IMG/VR virus record: IMGVR_UViG_3300031696_000059
Location: 1 to 24,007 of that record
Length of the DNA: 24,007 nucleotides
Direction: 5' to 3' (one strand)
DNA from: a virus
Shown here: positions 9,301-14,784 of the stretch, piece after piece
Position numbering within the stretch: the first letter of the stretch is position 1
How the letters are laid out: each line of letters starts with the position of its first letter
Position numbers and translations under genes: made by a program
Notes under the pieces: model-generated
Database searches by the model: none
What the model was told of the DNA's origin: nothing
Seen by the model: only the letters and a program-made list of their open reading frames with translations

Positions 9301-10833
9301 AAATTTACAAGTATGGATTTAGCAATTAAAAATGCAGTAGCGAAGAAAACATTAGGTCAAGCAGGTATAGTTACCTCAAATAGAGATGCTTTAGTTCCAC
9401 AATTATCTAATAGATTATTATTTACCCAAAGTCAGAATCAAGCTTCAAGATTAATGGGGCAATTTATGTCTTGGGCTATGGCAAAATCTGCACAAACAAA
9501 TAAAGTTATAGGTAGAATAGAAAATGGAAACACTAAAACTTTACTTAAAACTTTAGCTGTGATTCCTGTGTATTCAGCTATTGCAAATTTAAGAGAATTA
9601 GCAAAGTATGGAACAATTATAACTGATTATAATGAAGATAATAAAAGATGGTGGGCTGAAGGATTAAGGTTATCAGGTATGCAAGGAATCTTAGCTGATT
9701 TAGTTGTTAATAAAACAGTAGGACCTGGAGGAAGAGACCCTTGGTTTTTAATTGCTCCTTCTTTTCAAATTGCAAAAGCAATAGGAGAAGTTCCTATAGA
9801 ATTACTGAAGGGTAACACAGACAGAGCATTAAGAATTTTCTCGCAAAAAATAGCACCTCTTCCAAATTGGAGAAATTCATTTAGTAAATGGTGGTCGAAA
9901 AGTAAACCTCTTCCTGCTAATAAAAATTTAACAAATACTATTAAGCCTCTTAATTTTAATTCAGGAGATATTGTTACTTTAGAAAAAAGTTTAGTAAATA
10001 ATGAGTTAATAAATAATGAAAAACAAAATATAAATTTAGTAAAAGAAAAAAATGAAAAGCAAATATCAAAGACAGAAATAAAAAAACAAGCAGAGAAATC
10101 TATGAAAGAAGGATTTCCTATATATGAAAATAAAAAAGGTGAAAGAATTTCGCTTGAGCAAATGCAAAAAGAAATACAAGGAGAGAAAGAAAAAAATATG
10201 AATATAAAAGATGTGGCAAAAGTAGGTGCAGTTGTTACTGGTTTAGCAACAGGTGTTAATGCTGATGTTGTTAAGAAAACTTTACCTGTGGAACAAAACA
10301 AAACAGAAGTAATAAGTAAAAGAATAGATTATAACAACCTACCTGAGTTAGCAAAAGATAAACAAAAATTTTTATTAGATGCAGCTTCAGTTATTTATCA
10401 AAATAATAAAGGCAAAGATGTACCAAATGATATTTTATTAGCAATAGCTATAGAAGAAACTGGTTATGGTACAGGAAGATTTTATAAGGAAGGTAATAGT
10501 TATTTTAATATGATTGCAGAAAAAGGAGATAATAGGATTAAAGCAACAGGAGATAGTACACAAGTTGCAAAGTTTGAAACTCCTGCAGGAAGTTTAGAAA
10601 AGTTCTATACTTGGGTGGAAACTAAACCTCATTACAAAGGAGTACGAGAAGTGCTTCAAAAATATAAAGATGGTGAAGCTACTAAGAATGATATTATAGA
10701 CGCAATATCAGACACAGGATGGGCAGAGAATAAAAATTGGGGAGATAGTGTTAAAAGTATTCTTAAAAAAAGAGTAAATGGTAAGCATTCTAAGGAATTA
10801 TTACTACTTGAAAATTCTTTATTTAAAAAATAG
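6376..10833 (+). CDS. Giant internal virion/ejection protein with C-terminal glucosaminidase domain (1485 aa)
   Basis: The likely counterpart of T7 gp16: a very long protein ejected with the DNA and carrying a cell-wall-opening enzyme. Residues 1-75 are acidic and disordered-looking. The middle (about 150-1170) is long and helical, with Ala/Gly-rich hydrophobic patches near 170-240 and 405-450. Residues 1195-1290 form a charged linker. About 1325-1480 is a glucosaminidase domain (GH73/Bax-like): AIEETGYGTGRF with probable catalytic Glu1361, GNSYFNMIAE, and then SLEKFYTWVETKPHYKG. The domain would cut peptidoglycan glycan chains during DNA entry. Start: ATG preceded by TAGGAG at good spacing. 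In T7 gp16 the lytic domain is N-terminal and of the transglycosylase type, so both place and family differ here. Confidence 0.88.
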   Translation: MSSETFNLEQSLSNNSQLTQPEKEKEISELDFSLAEPLPESETLIEVKDEVKDDSNVEALVSTQETEGSLDFSQGEEVKVSNLEKLEYAFDKNTQIIGNVWRISKAKVQDIFDDEKTFKDYILSNRATEEKDIYKEHWKFKSGKYDDDGIVKAGEIATLMLDPGYILAYATPWGRAALKSYKMASLMGGLTIGADVALRDLATKGEINYGKVGISSTLGVVLGPLAPAVTKIFKKFAPQSSQKQIDEVVEYIDTKIAKREGITKKQLFNLRNVSQDAEVIAANKNLSTWSNANFMSPVVNEIKKVKGLEKIIKEKNEALRILHTSTKGTKKAKGKVPGMLKPTRTFRQTILDNRAKVKEANIALEAAKVQIYKNQIPKIKKYSELVATRDTLILEKLQATESSLDFAVRYLVSATIKPLGFGAMGVSAGVIFGDEDTKLINWFIGGAVIGKTQKYIQASKKFKLADKNKVLGIIDSDYVKYTLQQLRSMTSATSSTKLNSYGGATERVGRMLLETIDSSVSQKSVIANAERLQREYTAKAFNLVQGFSAAEQSSAVSIVRGKKITTDTPQNVVQLSKNIQTYLDEFKTLYNDSGFFSKTEISDYFPRVLNWEKINRNEKGFQEVLTGIFKSLKAKDPTKSAKDYMQGHKSGSDSVFNREALEELFQGFSKTGASKNKLGKEFIYTPISEHIAHERSLNGPYKLVEEILEKNGYLVNDVASILTNLTTKSMRSISFTRQFGENGQLLKPFFKEIRDKYIASGMSARDANIAAAKEGNLVANTVDAYFDRYGTSLTGSSKQIAVVLSTLSNLNMLGRVTISSLGDLVQPFQNSSQFSSWFKALPVVGVKGTRTALTAKGETGISKDLNYAITNEIRVGLSKPLATEQSNLALNTSWMGEGPITSKINNVAFKALGLQWLTGFARRFAYNVGAGDIFGLSKSLAKVVKAQGIDSRKAQLIIADLSKYGVKPSEALNLSKFTSMDLAIKNAVAKKTLGQAGIVTSNRDALVPQLSNRLLFTQSQNQASRLMGQFMSWAMAKSAQTNKVIGRIENGNTKTLLKTLAVIPVYSAIANLRELAKYGTIITDYNEDNKRWWAEGLRLSGMQGILADLVVNKTVGPGGRDPWFLIAPSFQIAKAIGEVPIELLKGNTDRALRIFSQKIAPLPNWRNSFSKWWSKSKPLPANKNLTNTIKPLNFNSGDIVTLEKSLVNNELINNEKQNINLVKEKNEKQISKTEIKKQAEKSMKEGFPIYENKKGERISLEQMQKEIQGEKEKNMNIKDVAKVGAVVTGLATGVNADVVKKTLPVEQNKTEVISKRIDYNNLPELAKDKQKFLLDAASVIYQNNKGKDVPNDILLAIAIEETGYGTGRFYKEGNSYFNMIAEKGDNRIKATGDSTQVAKFETPAGSLEKFYTWVETKPHYKGVREVLQKYKDGEATKNDIIDAISDTGWAENKNWGDSVKSILKKRVNGKHSKELLLLENSLFKK

Positions 10834-10862
10834 TTGACACAAGATAGTTTTTTATCTATAAT
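10834..10862 (+). promoter_or_regulatory. Perfect consensus sigma-70 promoter for the distal late module
   Basis: TTGACA (10834-10839) begins at the first base after the TAG stop of the 1485-residue gene. A 17-base spacer leads to TATAAT (10857-10862). Both hexamers are exact. Transcription would start near 10869, giving a leader of about 60 nt before the holin-like gene. Confidence 0.85.
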
Positions 10863-10890
10863 AACAAGAGGGTATCAAGATTTATCATTA

Positions 10891-10905
10891 GCAGACTTGC
10901 TCTGC
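10891..10905 (+). promoter_or_regulatory. Short leader hairpin before the holin-like gene
   Basis: GCAGA-CTTGC-TCTGC is a perfect 5-bp inverted repeat in the leader of the transcript from the promoter at 10834-10862. It is followed by CC and AT-rich sequence, not a T run, so it is not a terminator. It might stabilise the mRNA. The Shine-Dalgarno AGGAG lies downstream and is free. Confidence 0.45.
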
Positions 10906-10927
10906 CCTTATAATTAATAGGAGTATT

Positions 10928-11296
10928 ATGTTACCATATAAATTATTATTCAACTTAGGTTCTAAAGCTGTTGGAACTTTTGTACAAAGACGTAAAGAAA
11001 AAAGTGAAAGAAAACATAATATTGCTTTACAAGAAATGGCTACTGGAAATGAGAGAGCTAAAAGAAATGGTTCATTATTTTTAGATTTAATATTAGGTGC
11101 ATTTATATTAGCACCCTTAGGTATACTTGCCTATGCTACATTCTATGGAGATATAGATATGTTAACTAAAGTAGAATTTTATTTTGAGCAATTAAAAAAT
11201 ATACCTGAAGTATATTTATATTTAATATTTATAGTGGTAGGGGGTAACTATGGAATATCAGTTACTAATTTATTAACAGGAAAGAAATTTAAATAA
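10928..11296 (+). CDS. Holin-like membrane protein (122 aa)
   Basis: A basic amphipathic N-terminus (residues 1-48, with RRKEKSERKHNIALQEM) is followed by two membrane segments, at about 50-72 (SLFLDLILGAFILAPLGILA) and about 95-115 (VYLYLIFIVVGGNYGISV). The C-terminus is short and basic (NLLTGKKFK). This resembles the design of the GTA/3TM-type holins found in alphaproteobacterial phages: a charged helix, hydrophobic segments and a Gly-rich last segment before a Lys-rich tail. Holins form inner-membrane lesions that time lysis. An AGGAG Shine-Dalgarno precedes the ATG, and the gene is first after a consensus promoter. No separate endolysin gene is visible nearby. Confidence 0.65.
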   Translation: MLPYKLLFNLGSKAVGTFVQRRKEKSERKHNIALQEMATGNERAKRNGSLFLDLILGAFILAPLGILAYATFYGDIDMLTKVEFYFEQLKNIPEVYLYLIFIVVGGNYGISVTNLLTGKKFK

Positions 11297-11308
11297 TGGA
11301 TATAGATT

Positions 11309-11377
11309 ATGCTCGGATATTTAAAAAAACTATGGGGAAAATATATTGATTGGTTGTTTGATGGTTTTTATAAATAA
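11309..11377 (+). CDS. Possible 22-residue amphipathic peptide
   Basis: ATG 11309 opens a 22-codon ORF in the gap between the holin-like and SET genes. The product begins MLGYLKKLWGKYIDWLF and ends in DGFYK, with aromatic and hydrophobic residues spaced for one amphipathic helix. A GGA lies eight bases upstream as a weak ribosome site. A second 17-codon frame starts at 11295, overlapping the holin stop. A membrane-active peptide in a lysis neighbourhood is plausible, but the ORF is too short to be sure of. Confidence 0.35.
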   Translation: MLGYLKKLWGKYIDWLFDGFYK

Positions 11378-11405
11378 ACAATTATATTTAATTAATTAAT
11401 TTTAT

Positions 11406-11690
11406 ATGAGTTATACTCCTTTACCTATTGAATGTACTATAAGACCTAGTTGGATTGAAGGACTTGGTGTATTTGCAATTAAAGAAATTAGAAATGATAT
11501 AGACTTAGGTGTGTCTCACATAGAATTTGAAAATGAATTATATAGAACTCCATTAGGAGGTTTTTTAAATCATTCAGACAAACCTAATTGTATTCGAATT
11601 AAGAAGGGTAATAAATGGTTTGTTAAAACTATAAAAGATATTTTTCCTAACGAGGAATTAACTTTAACATATAGACTCTACAAAGTTTAA
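11406..11690 (+). CDS. Compact SET-domain protein, putative protein-lysine methyltransferase (94 aa)
   Basis: SET domains transfer a methyl group from S-adenosylmethionine to lysine side chains. The signature blocks appear in order: GLGVFA (19-24; the G-x-G SAM-contact strand), a short SET-N/I region, GGFLNHSDKPNC (51-62; the NHSxxPNC pseudoknot motif with Asn55 and His56), and PNEELTLTY (81-89; the EELTxDY motif with Tyr89, where the usual Asp is Thr88). At 94 residues it is shorter than the small viral SET protein vSET (about 119), because the SET-I insert is minimal and no post-SET Cys cluster exists. The substrate is unknown. It has no clear Shine-Dalgarno and lies in the late distal module. 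Confidence 0.85.
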   Translation: MSYTPLPIECTIRPSWIEGLGVFAIKEIRNDIDLGVSHIEFENELYRTPLGGFLNHSDKPNCIRIKKGNKWFVKTIKDIFPNEELTLTYRLYKV

Positions 11691-11693
11691 GCT

Positions 11694-12059
11694 ATGAAAC
11701 TATCAGATAAAACAGAAGTAAGTATGCCAATCAAAAATATGCTTGGAATAATTTTAGCTATTATTGCAGGTGTGTTTGCATACACAGAAATTACAGCAAG
11801 ACTTACAAGTTTAGAAACATCAAGAGAATTGTTTCAAGCTGACTTACTTAAAAAATCTCAACAATTGCCTGTGGACCAAGAACAATTTATGTTGATTGAA
11901 GATATATATAAAACTGTAGAGAAGTTAGAAAAGACACAAGAACAGAATATGACTAACAAAGTTAACATACAATTTTTAAGAGAACAGTTAGAAAAAACTT
12001 TAATAGATGTTGAAAGTTTAAAAGATAAAGTTAGAAAAAATGGTAATGGAGTACACTAA
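11694..12059 (+). CDS. Membrane-anchored coiled-coil protein, spanin-like topology (121 aa)
   Basis: A short cytoplasmic start (MKLSDKTEVSMPIKN) is followed by one membrane segment at about 15-31 (NMLGIILAIIAGVFAYT). A long charged helical region (35-115) with heptad-like leucines would face the periplasm. The layout matches an inner-membrane spanin (Rz type), and the neighbours (holin-like gene upstream, exported Cys proteins downstream) agree. I also recall a family of marine-phage proteins with a similar SMPxKN-TM-coil design of unknown role, so the spanin call is only a hypothesis. It starts three bases after the SET gene, and its TAA overlaps the next ATG. Confidence 0.75.
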   Translation: MKLSDKTEVSMPIKNMLGIILAIIAGVFAYTEITARLTSLETSRELFQADLLKKSQQLPVDQEQFMLIEDIYKTVEKLEKTQEQNMTNKVNIQFLREQLEKTLIDVESLKDKVRKNGNGVH

Positions 12060-12274
12060 TGATTGAAACTGTAGTTGTTTTATTAATGTTTGTAGGTGCT
12101 GAAATTAAAGAGCATAGAATACAACCCTCTATGTCTGAATGTTTAAAAGGTAAACGTCATGCTAGTCGTAATATTTCTGACAATGTAGAATTTAAATGTA
12201 TTAAATCTAAAGCAGAATTAGAAACTAATATTGATGGTAGCCAAAGCATTAAAAGTCTTATATTAAATCCTTAA
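12059..12274 (+). CDS. Small exported or anchored protein with a Cys pair (71 aa)
   Basis: The first 14 residues (MIETVVVLLMFVGA) are hydrophobic but short. The rest is polar, with Cys at residues 28 and 47 (SMSECLKG and EFKCIKS), suiting a periplasmic disulphide. Spacing and order (hydrophobic start, EC, then FKC near the C-terminal third) resemble the next gene, which suggests the two may be distant relatives. The start lies in a TAATG overlap and the stop overlaps the next ATG in the same way, so the three genes are translated together. Function unknown. Confidence 0.72.
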   Translation: MIETVVVLLMFVGAEIKEHRIQPSMSECLKGKRHASRNISDNVEFKCIKSKAELETNIDGSQSIKSLILNP

Positions 12275-12486
12275 TGAAATTTGAATTAATAATGTTGATA
12301 TGTTCTGTCTTGGCTGGTAGTTGTAGTGAACCAGTAAAACAAACTCCTTTATTTATAAATCATTATGAATGTGCAACTGTAGGTTATCTAAGAGCATTAC
12401 AAATATTAGATAATTTAGGAGCAGATATAGTTAATAATAATAAAGTTATTGTTAGTTTTAGGTGCGAAGAAATTAGAAGTTCTTAG
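12274..12486 (+). CDS. Small exported Cys-rich protein, possible lipoprotein (70 aa)
   Basis: The N-terminus MKFELIMLICSVLAGSCSEP looks like a signal peptide. Cys17 sits in LAGSC, a weak lipobox because Ala is at -3. Other cysteines are at 10, 33 and 63 (YECAT and FRCEE). Similar small proteins with an ICSVLAxxC start, a YxC and a late F-x-C are familiar from marine phages, without known function. If lipidated, it could act as the outer-membrane partner of the coiled-coil protein two genes upstream. Its TAG stop overlaps the stop of the convergent minus-strand gene by four bases. Confidence 0.72.
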   Translation: MKFELIMLICSVLAGSCSEPVKQTPLFINHYECATVGYLRALQILDNLGADIVNNNKVIVSFRCEEIRSS

Positions 12487-12737
12487 GCGAGATACTTAGC
12501 TATCTTTTCTAATAAGATATGCATATCAGAAAATTTTACTTTAGCTTCTCTTAACATAGCATGAATTATTCCTGAGTTTTGTTTTTTAAAATGTAAGGAA
12601 ATTTTATCCATAGGATATAACGATTGTTCAGTAATAAATTGTCCTTGATTATTTATTATTAACTTAAAGGTTGCAAGGTCAGCCTCTCTTTTCTTTACTC
12701 GTTTACCTGTCTTCTTTATTTTTCGAGGTCTCTGCAT
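12483..12737 (-). CDS. Basic hypothetical protein, last gene of the minus arm (84 aa)
   Basis: A Lys/Arg-rich N-terminus (MQRPRKIKKTGKRVKKREAD) is followed by a mixed domain with FKLIINNQGQF and a helical C-terminus. No family recognised. An AAGGA Shine-Dalgarno lies six bases before the ATG. It overlaps the 112-residue gene upstream by 35 bases in another frame. Its TAA (complement of 12483-12485) lies inside the end of the convergent plus-strand gene. The basic tail suggests nucleic-acid binding; this is inference only. Confidence 0.75.
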   Translation of the reverse strand: MQRPRKIKKTGKRVKKREADLATFKLIINNQGQFITEQSLYPMDKISLHFKKQNSGIIHAMLREAKVKFSDMHILLEKIAKYLA

Positions 12738-13041
12738 TTTGTTTCCTTAATAAATCTACTAAAAAATCATCATCTTTTTTTTCAGTACGAATTTTTGTTA
12801 TCGGTTTTTCTGTCGCTGTATAAACTTCGACAGTTTGAATACGAGTAGGACTAGTCATAAAGACAGGAAACTTAGGATTGTTTTTGGTTTTAACCATGAA
12901 GAAACCATCTTCAGCAACACCAAAAGTGTCAATATTTTTTATATCTAAATCATCTGAGCCTAGTAAACAAATTCTTAAATTATATATAGGAGTTGTTGTA
13001 TTGACAGTTTGTCCATTCATATTATAAATTTTACCTGTCAT
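12703..13041 (-). CDS. Hypothetical protein (112 aa)
   Basis: Residues 1-85 look like a beta-rich fold (MTGKIYNMNGQTVNTTTPIY; FGVAEDGFFMVKTK; TRIQTVEVYTA). The last 27 residues are charged and helical (KKDDDFLVDLLRKQNAETSK). No family recognised. It begins two bases after the preceding gene's stop and overlaps the following gene by 35 bases. Replication-arm context suggests an accessory role, but nothing specific can be said. Confidence 0.75.
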   Translation of the reverse strand: MTGKIYNMNGQTVNTTTPIYNLRICLLGSDDLDIKNIDTFGVAEDGFFMVKTKNNPKFPVFMTSPTRIQTVEVYTATEKPITKIRTEKKDDDFLVDLLRKQNAETSKNKEDR

Positions 13042-13043
13042 AA

Positions 13044-13289
13044 TTAACCTACACTTCCATCATCATCAACTAAACTATCTATACTTTCAGTATAAAAACC
13101 ATTTAGCTTCTCATTATTTTTTTGAATTTTTTTCTTAAGATGGTCTTTTAAATCTTCAATCTTTACATACAACATTTTATCAATGGTGGCATTAATTCCA
13201 TACATTGGTAAATCATTTAATGAAGATATGATTCTTCTAAATCCTCTTGCTCTTTTTTCTAATTGTGTTATTGTACTTTCATTAATCAT
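13044..13289 (-). CDS. Hypothetical helical protein (81 aa)
   Basis: A GGAGAG ribosome site precedes the ATG. The product is largely helical and charged (QLEKRARGFRRIISSL; KIEDLKDHLKKKIQKNNEKL) and ends in an acidic tail (DSLVDDDGSVG). It overlaps the upstream DUF3310 gene by eight bases. No family recognised. An acidic tail is common in proteins that contact DNA-binding partners, but this is not diagnostic. Confidence 0.75.
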   Translation of the reverse strand: MINESTITQLEKRARGFRRIISSLNDLPMYGINATIDKMLYVKIEDLKDHLKKKIQKNNEKLNGFYTESIDSLVDDDGSVG

Positions 13290-13521
13290 AATCTCTCTCC
13301 AATATCATTTCAAGATAGTGAATAGCTTTTTCAATATCTTTTTGTTTTCCTTTTGATTTATGTCGACATATATATTTAATTGCATTGCCTTCTGCAAATG
13401 GTAAATTATTTTCATTAATGAAATAAGCAGGTTGAATTTTCATTTTACTATAATGATTTCCGTCTACTTGTTTATCTAATGAATCATAAGTACTACCTTT
13501 AAATAAATCTTTATGTGTCAT
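13282..13521 (-). CDS. DUF3310-family protein (79 aa)
   Basis: It shows the family pattern: GNHYSKMKIQPAYFINEN (21-38; the HY followed by Pro-x-x-[FY]), then GNAIKYICRHKSKG (45-58) and DIEKAIHYLEMIL (62-74). DUF3310 proteins are small phage proteins that are often encoded with replication and nucleotide-metabolism genes. Some are annotated as nucleotide-kinase-like, but the biochemical role is not established. It overlaps the upstream gene by 11 bases and the downstream one by eight, so it lies in one translational unit. Confidence 0.88.
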   Translation of the reverse strand: MTHKDLFKGSTYDSLDKQVDGNHYSKMKIQPAYFINENNLPFAEGNAIKYICRHKSKGKQKDIEKAIHYLEMILERDYD

Positions 13522-13828
13522 TTTTAATTGGTCCTTCCTTAATCATTTTATATCTTCTTATATCTCTTTCAGTAGGTTGTAACATAGCATTTAATTCATC
13601 ATATGTCAACAAAGGATTTTTTTTTAATTTTTTTACTATCCACTTTAAAGACCATGGTTGTAACTTAAGAGAGTCTCCGTTATAGTAATGGGTTTGATTA
13701 GGCAATAAACTAAATACATTTTTAATTGTAACATTGGCTTGTTCTTTTTTATTCAGTAATCCCTTTATCCATATAACAAGAAAAGTAACTGCCTTCCTTC
13801 TTATCTTACTCATTTTTTTAGTATTCAT
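13511..13828 (-). CDS. Basic hypothetical protein (105 aa)
   Basis: An AAAGGA Shine-Dalgarno stands six bases before the ATG. The N-terminus is basic with a hydrophobic patch (KIRRKAVTFLVIWIKGLL). The C-terminal half contains WSLKWIVKKLKKNPLLTYDELNAML and PTERDIRRYKMI, which may be a small helix-turn-helix-like segment. No family recognised. It follows the exonuclease gene after 17 bases. A possible internal promoter for the genes downstream lies within it. Confidence 0.72.
   Translation of the reverse strand: MNTKKMSKIRRKAVTFLVIWIKGLLNKKEQANVTIKNVFSLLPNQTHYYNGDSLKLQPWSLKWIVKKLKKNPLLTYDELNAMLQPTERDIRRYKMIKEGPIKNDT
13581..13609 (-). promoter_or_regulatory. Possible internal promoter, minus strand
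   Basis: Read on the minus strand: TTGACA (13609-13604), a 17-base spacer, TATGTT (13586-13581) with TGc before it (extended -10). The -35 is perfect and the -10 matches four of six. It lies inside the 105-residue gene and would serve the four small genes at the arm's end. It could be chance in an AT-rich gene. Confidence 0.35.
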
Positions 13829-13845
13829 TTATTTCCTTTTAAAGT

Positions 13846-14784
13846 TTATGCATATTTTTTATTATGATGCTTTAACTCATTTGTAAATTTAGATGTTATC
13901 TCTTCTACTTGTGGCTGTTTGTTTACTTCAGCAAGATAGACATTCTTGTTTGAATATTTAAATACTCGCAAACCTTTTTTATCATTTGCATCTTTATAAC
14001 ATTCCCATTTATGATTACAGAATTGACAACCAATAGGTAATTCTTTATTACCTCCTTTTGTTGAAGATAATGAATAACATTTATCAACAGGGGGTTGTTT
14101 TAATTCTAAAGTTTCTCTTAATCGTTTGATTAAATCTTTAGGATTTGGCTTAGCTAATTCATCAGGTTTATATAAACAAATGTCTCCAGTACTTTTATCA
14201 ATAACTAGGAAGCCACCTTTAGATGTACCTTCTGCTTGTTCATATCCTGCTAACTGTGCATGATAACCAAAGGGGTCGTCTCCATATAAATCTCCACTCG
14301 CAAATTTTTTAAAACTAAATGATGAAGCTGACTTCACATCACAAATTTCTCCATTAATTTTACTATCTATATGTCCTGTGATACCATCTATCTCAACTTT
14401 TTTTTGTTGGTCTTCAATCTTATGACCTGCTAGTTCAGCAAGAAACAAAAGTAAATGTTCTAGTATATGTCCGTATAAAAATTTTAAATTTAAACTATCA
14501 TCTCCTGCAATATATTTTTTAGGGCTATGTCTATCATACCATAATTGCCTAGGTGGTTTACCTAATACACTCATCCTTAACATACCTGCTTTTTGTCTTA
14601 CAGGATTGTTCCATGAATTAAATGCATCTTTAATATTACCAAGAAATATATTCATTTGTTCTTCACTAACTTTAGCAGACTTGCCTTTTGATATATTAGC
14701 TATTAATTGTTTTATATCTATAGCTAAAGTATCTAAACTCTTAGTGTGTTTCTGACCAGTTGTTTCCGACTTTGTATTTTCCAT
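13846..14784 (-). CDS. PD-(D/E)XK exonuclease, Cas4/RecB-like, with Cys cluster (312 aa)
   Basis: Probably a replication or recombination nuclease taking the place of T7 gp6. Motifs in order: LRMSVLGKPPRQLWYD (69-84; the Cas4-like R-x-S-x-x-G-x-x-xRQLWY entry), FLYGHILEH with Glu109, GHID with Asp140, DVKS with Asp149 and Lys151 (the D-x-K active site), and YHAQLAGY with Gln177. Near the C-terminus, Cys236 and Cys253-x2-Cys256-x5-Cys262 resemble the Cas4/AddB iron-sulphur ligands, although the lone Cys normally lies N-terminal to the nuclease domain. The gene overlaps the polymerase gene by 44 bases, so the two are co-expressed. ATG 14784 has no good Shine-Dalgarno. Confidence 0.88.
   Translation of the reverse strand: MENTKSETTGQKHTKSLDTLAIDIKQLIANISKGKSAKVSEEQMNIFLGNIKDAFNSWNNPVRQKAGMLRMSVLGKPPRQLWYDRHSPKKYIAGDDSLNLKFLYGHILEHLLLFLAELAGHKIEDQQKKVEIDGITGHIDSKINGEICDVKSASSFSFKKFASGDLYGDDPFGYHAQLAGYEQAEGTSKGGFLVIDKSTGDICLYKPDELAKPNPKDLIKRLRETLELKQPPVDKCYSLSSTKGGNKELPIGCQFCNHKWECYKDANDKKGLRVFKYSNKNVYLAEVNKQPQVEEITSKFTNELKHHNKKYA

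Noticed and set aside
9765-10301. 178-codon open frame on the minus strand within the 1485-aa gene
   Set aside because: It is a Phe/Ser/Ile-rich low-complexity shadow of a Lys/Glu-rich coding stretch, with no ribosome site and no family resemblance.
13001-13028. TTGACA-16-TATAAA on the plus strand inside the 112-aa minus gene
   Set aside because: It would make antisense RNA to the minus-strand genes with no plus-strand gene to serve; the bases are explained by the codons of the protein's N-terminus.
14022-14050. TTGACA-17-TATTAC on the plus strand inside the exonuclease gene
   Set aside because: The -10 is poor, and it is antisense within a well-supported gene; chance in AT-rich DNA is likely.
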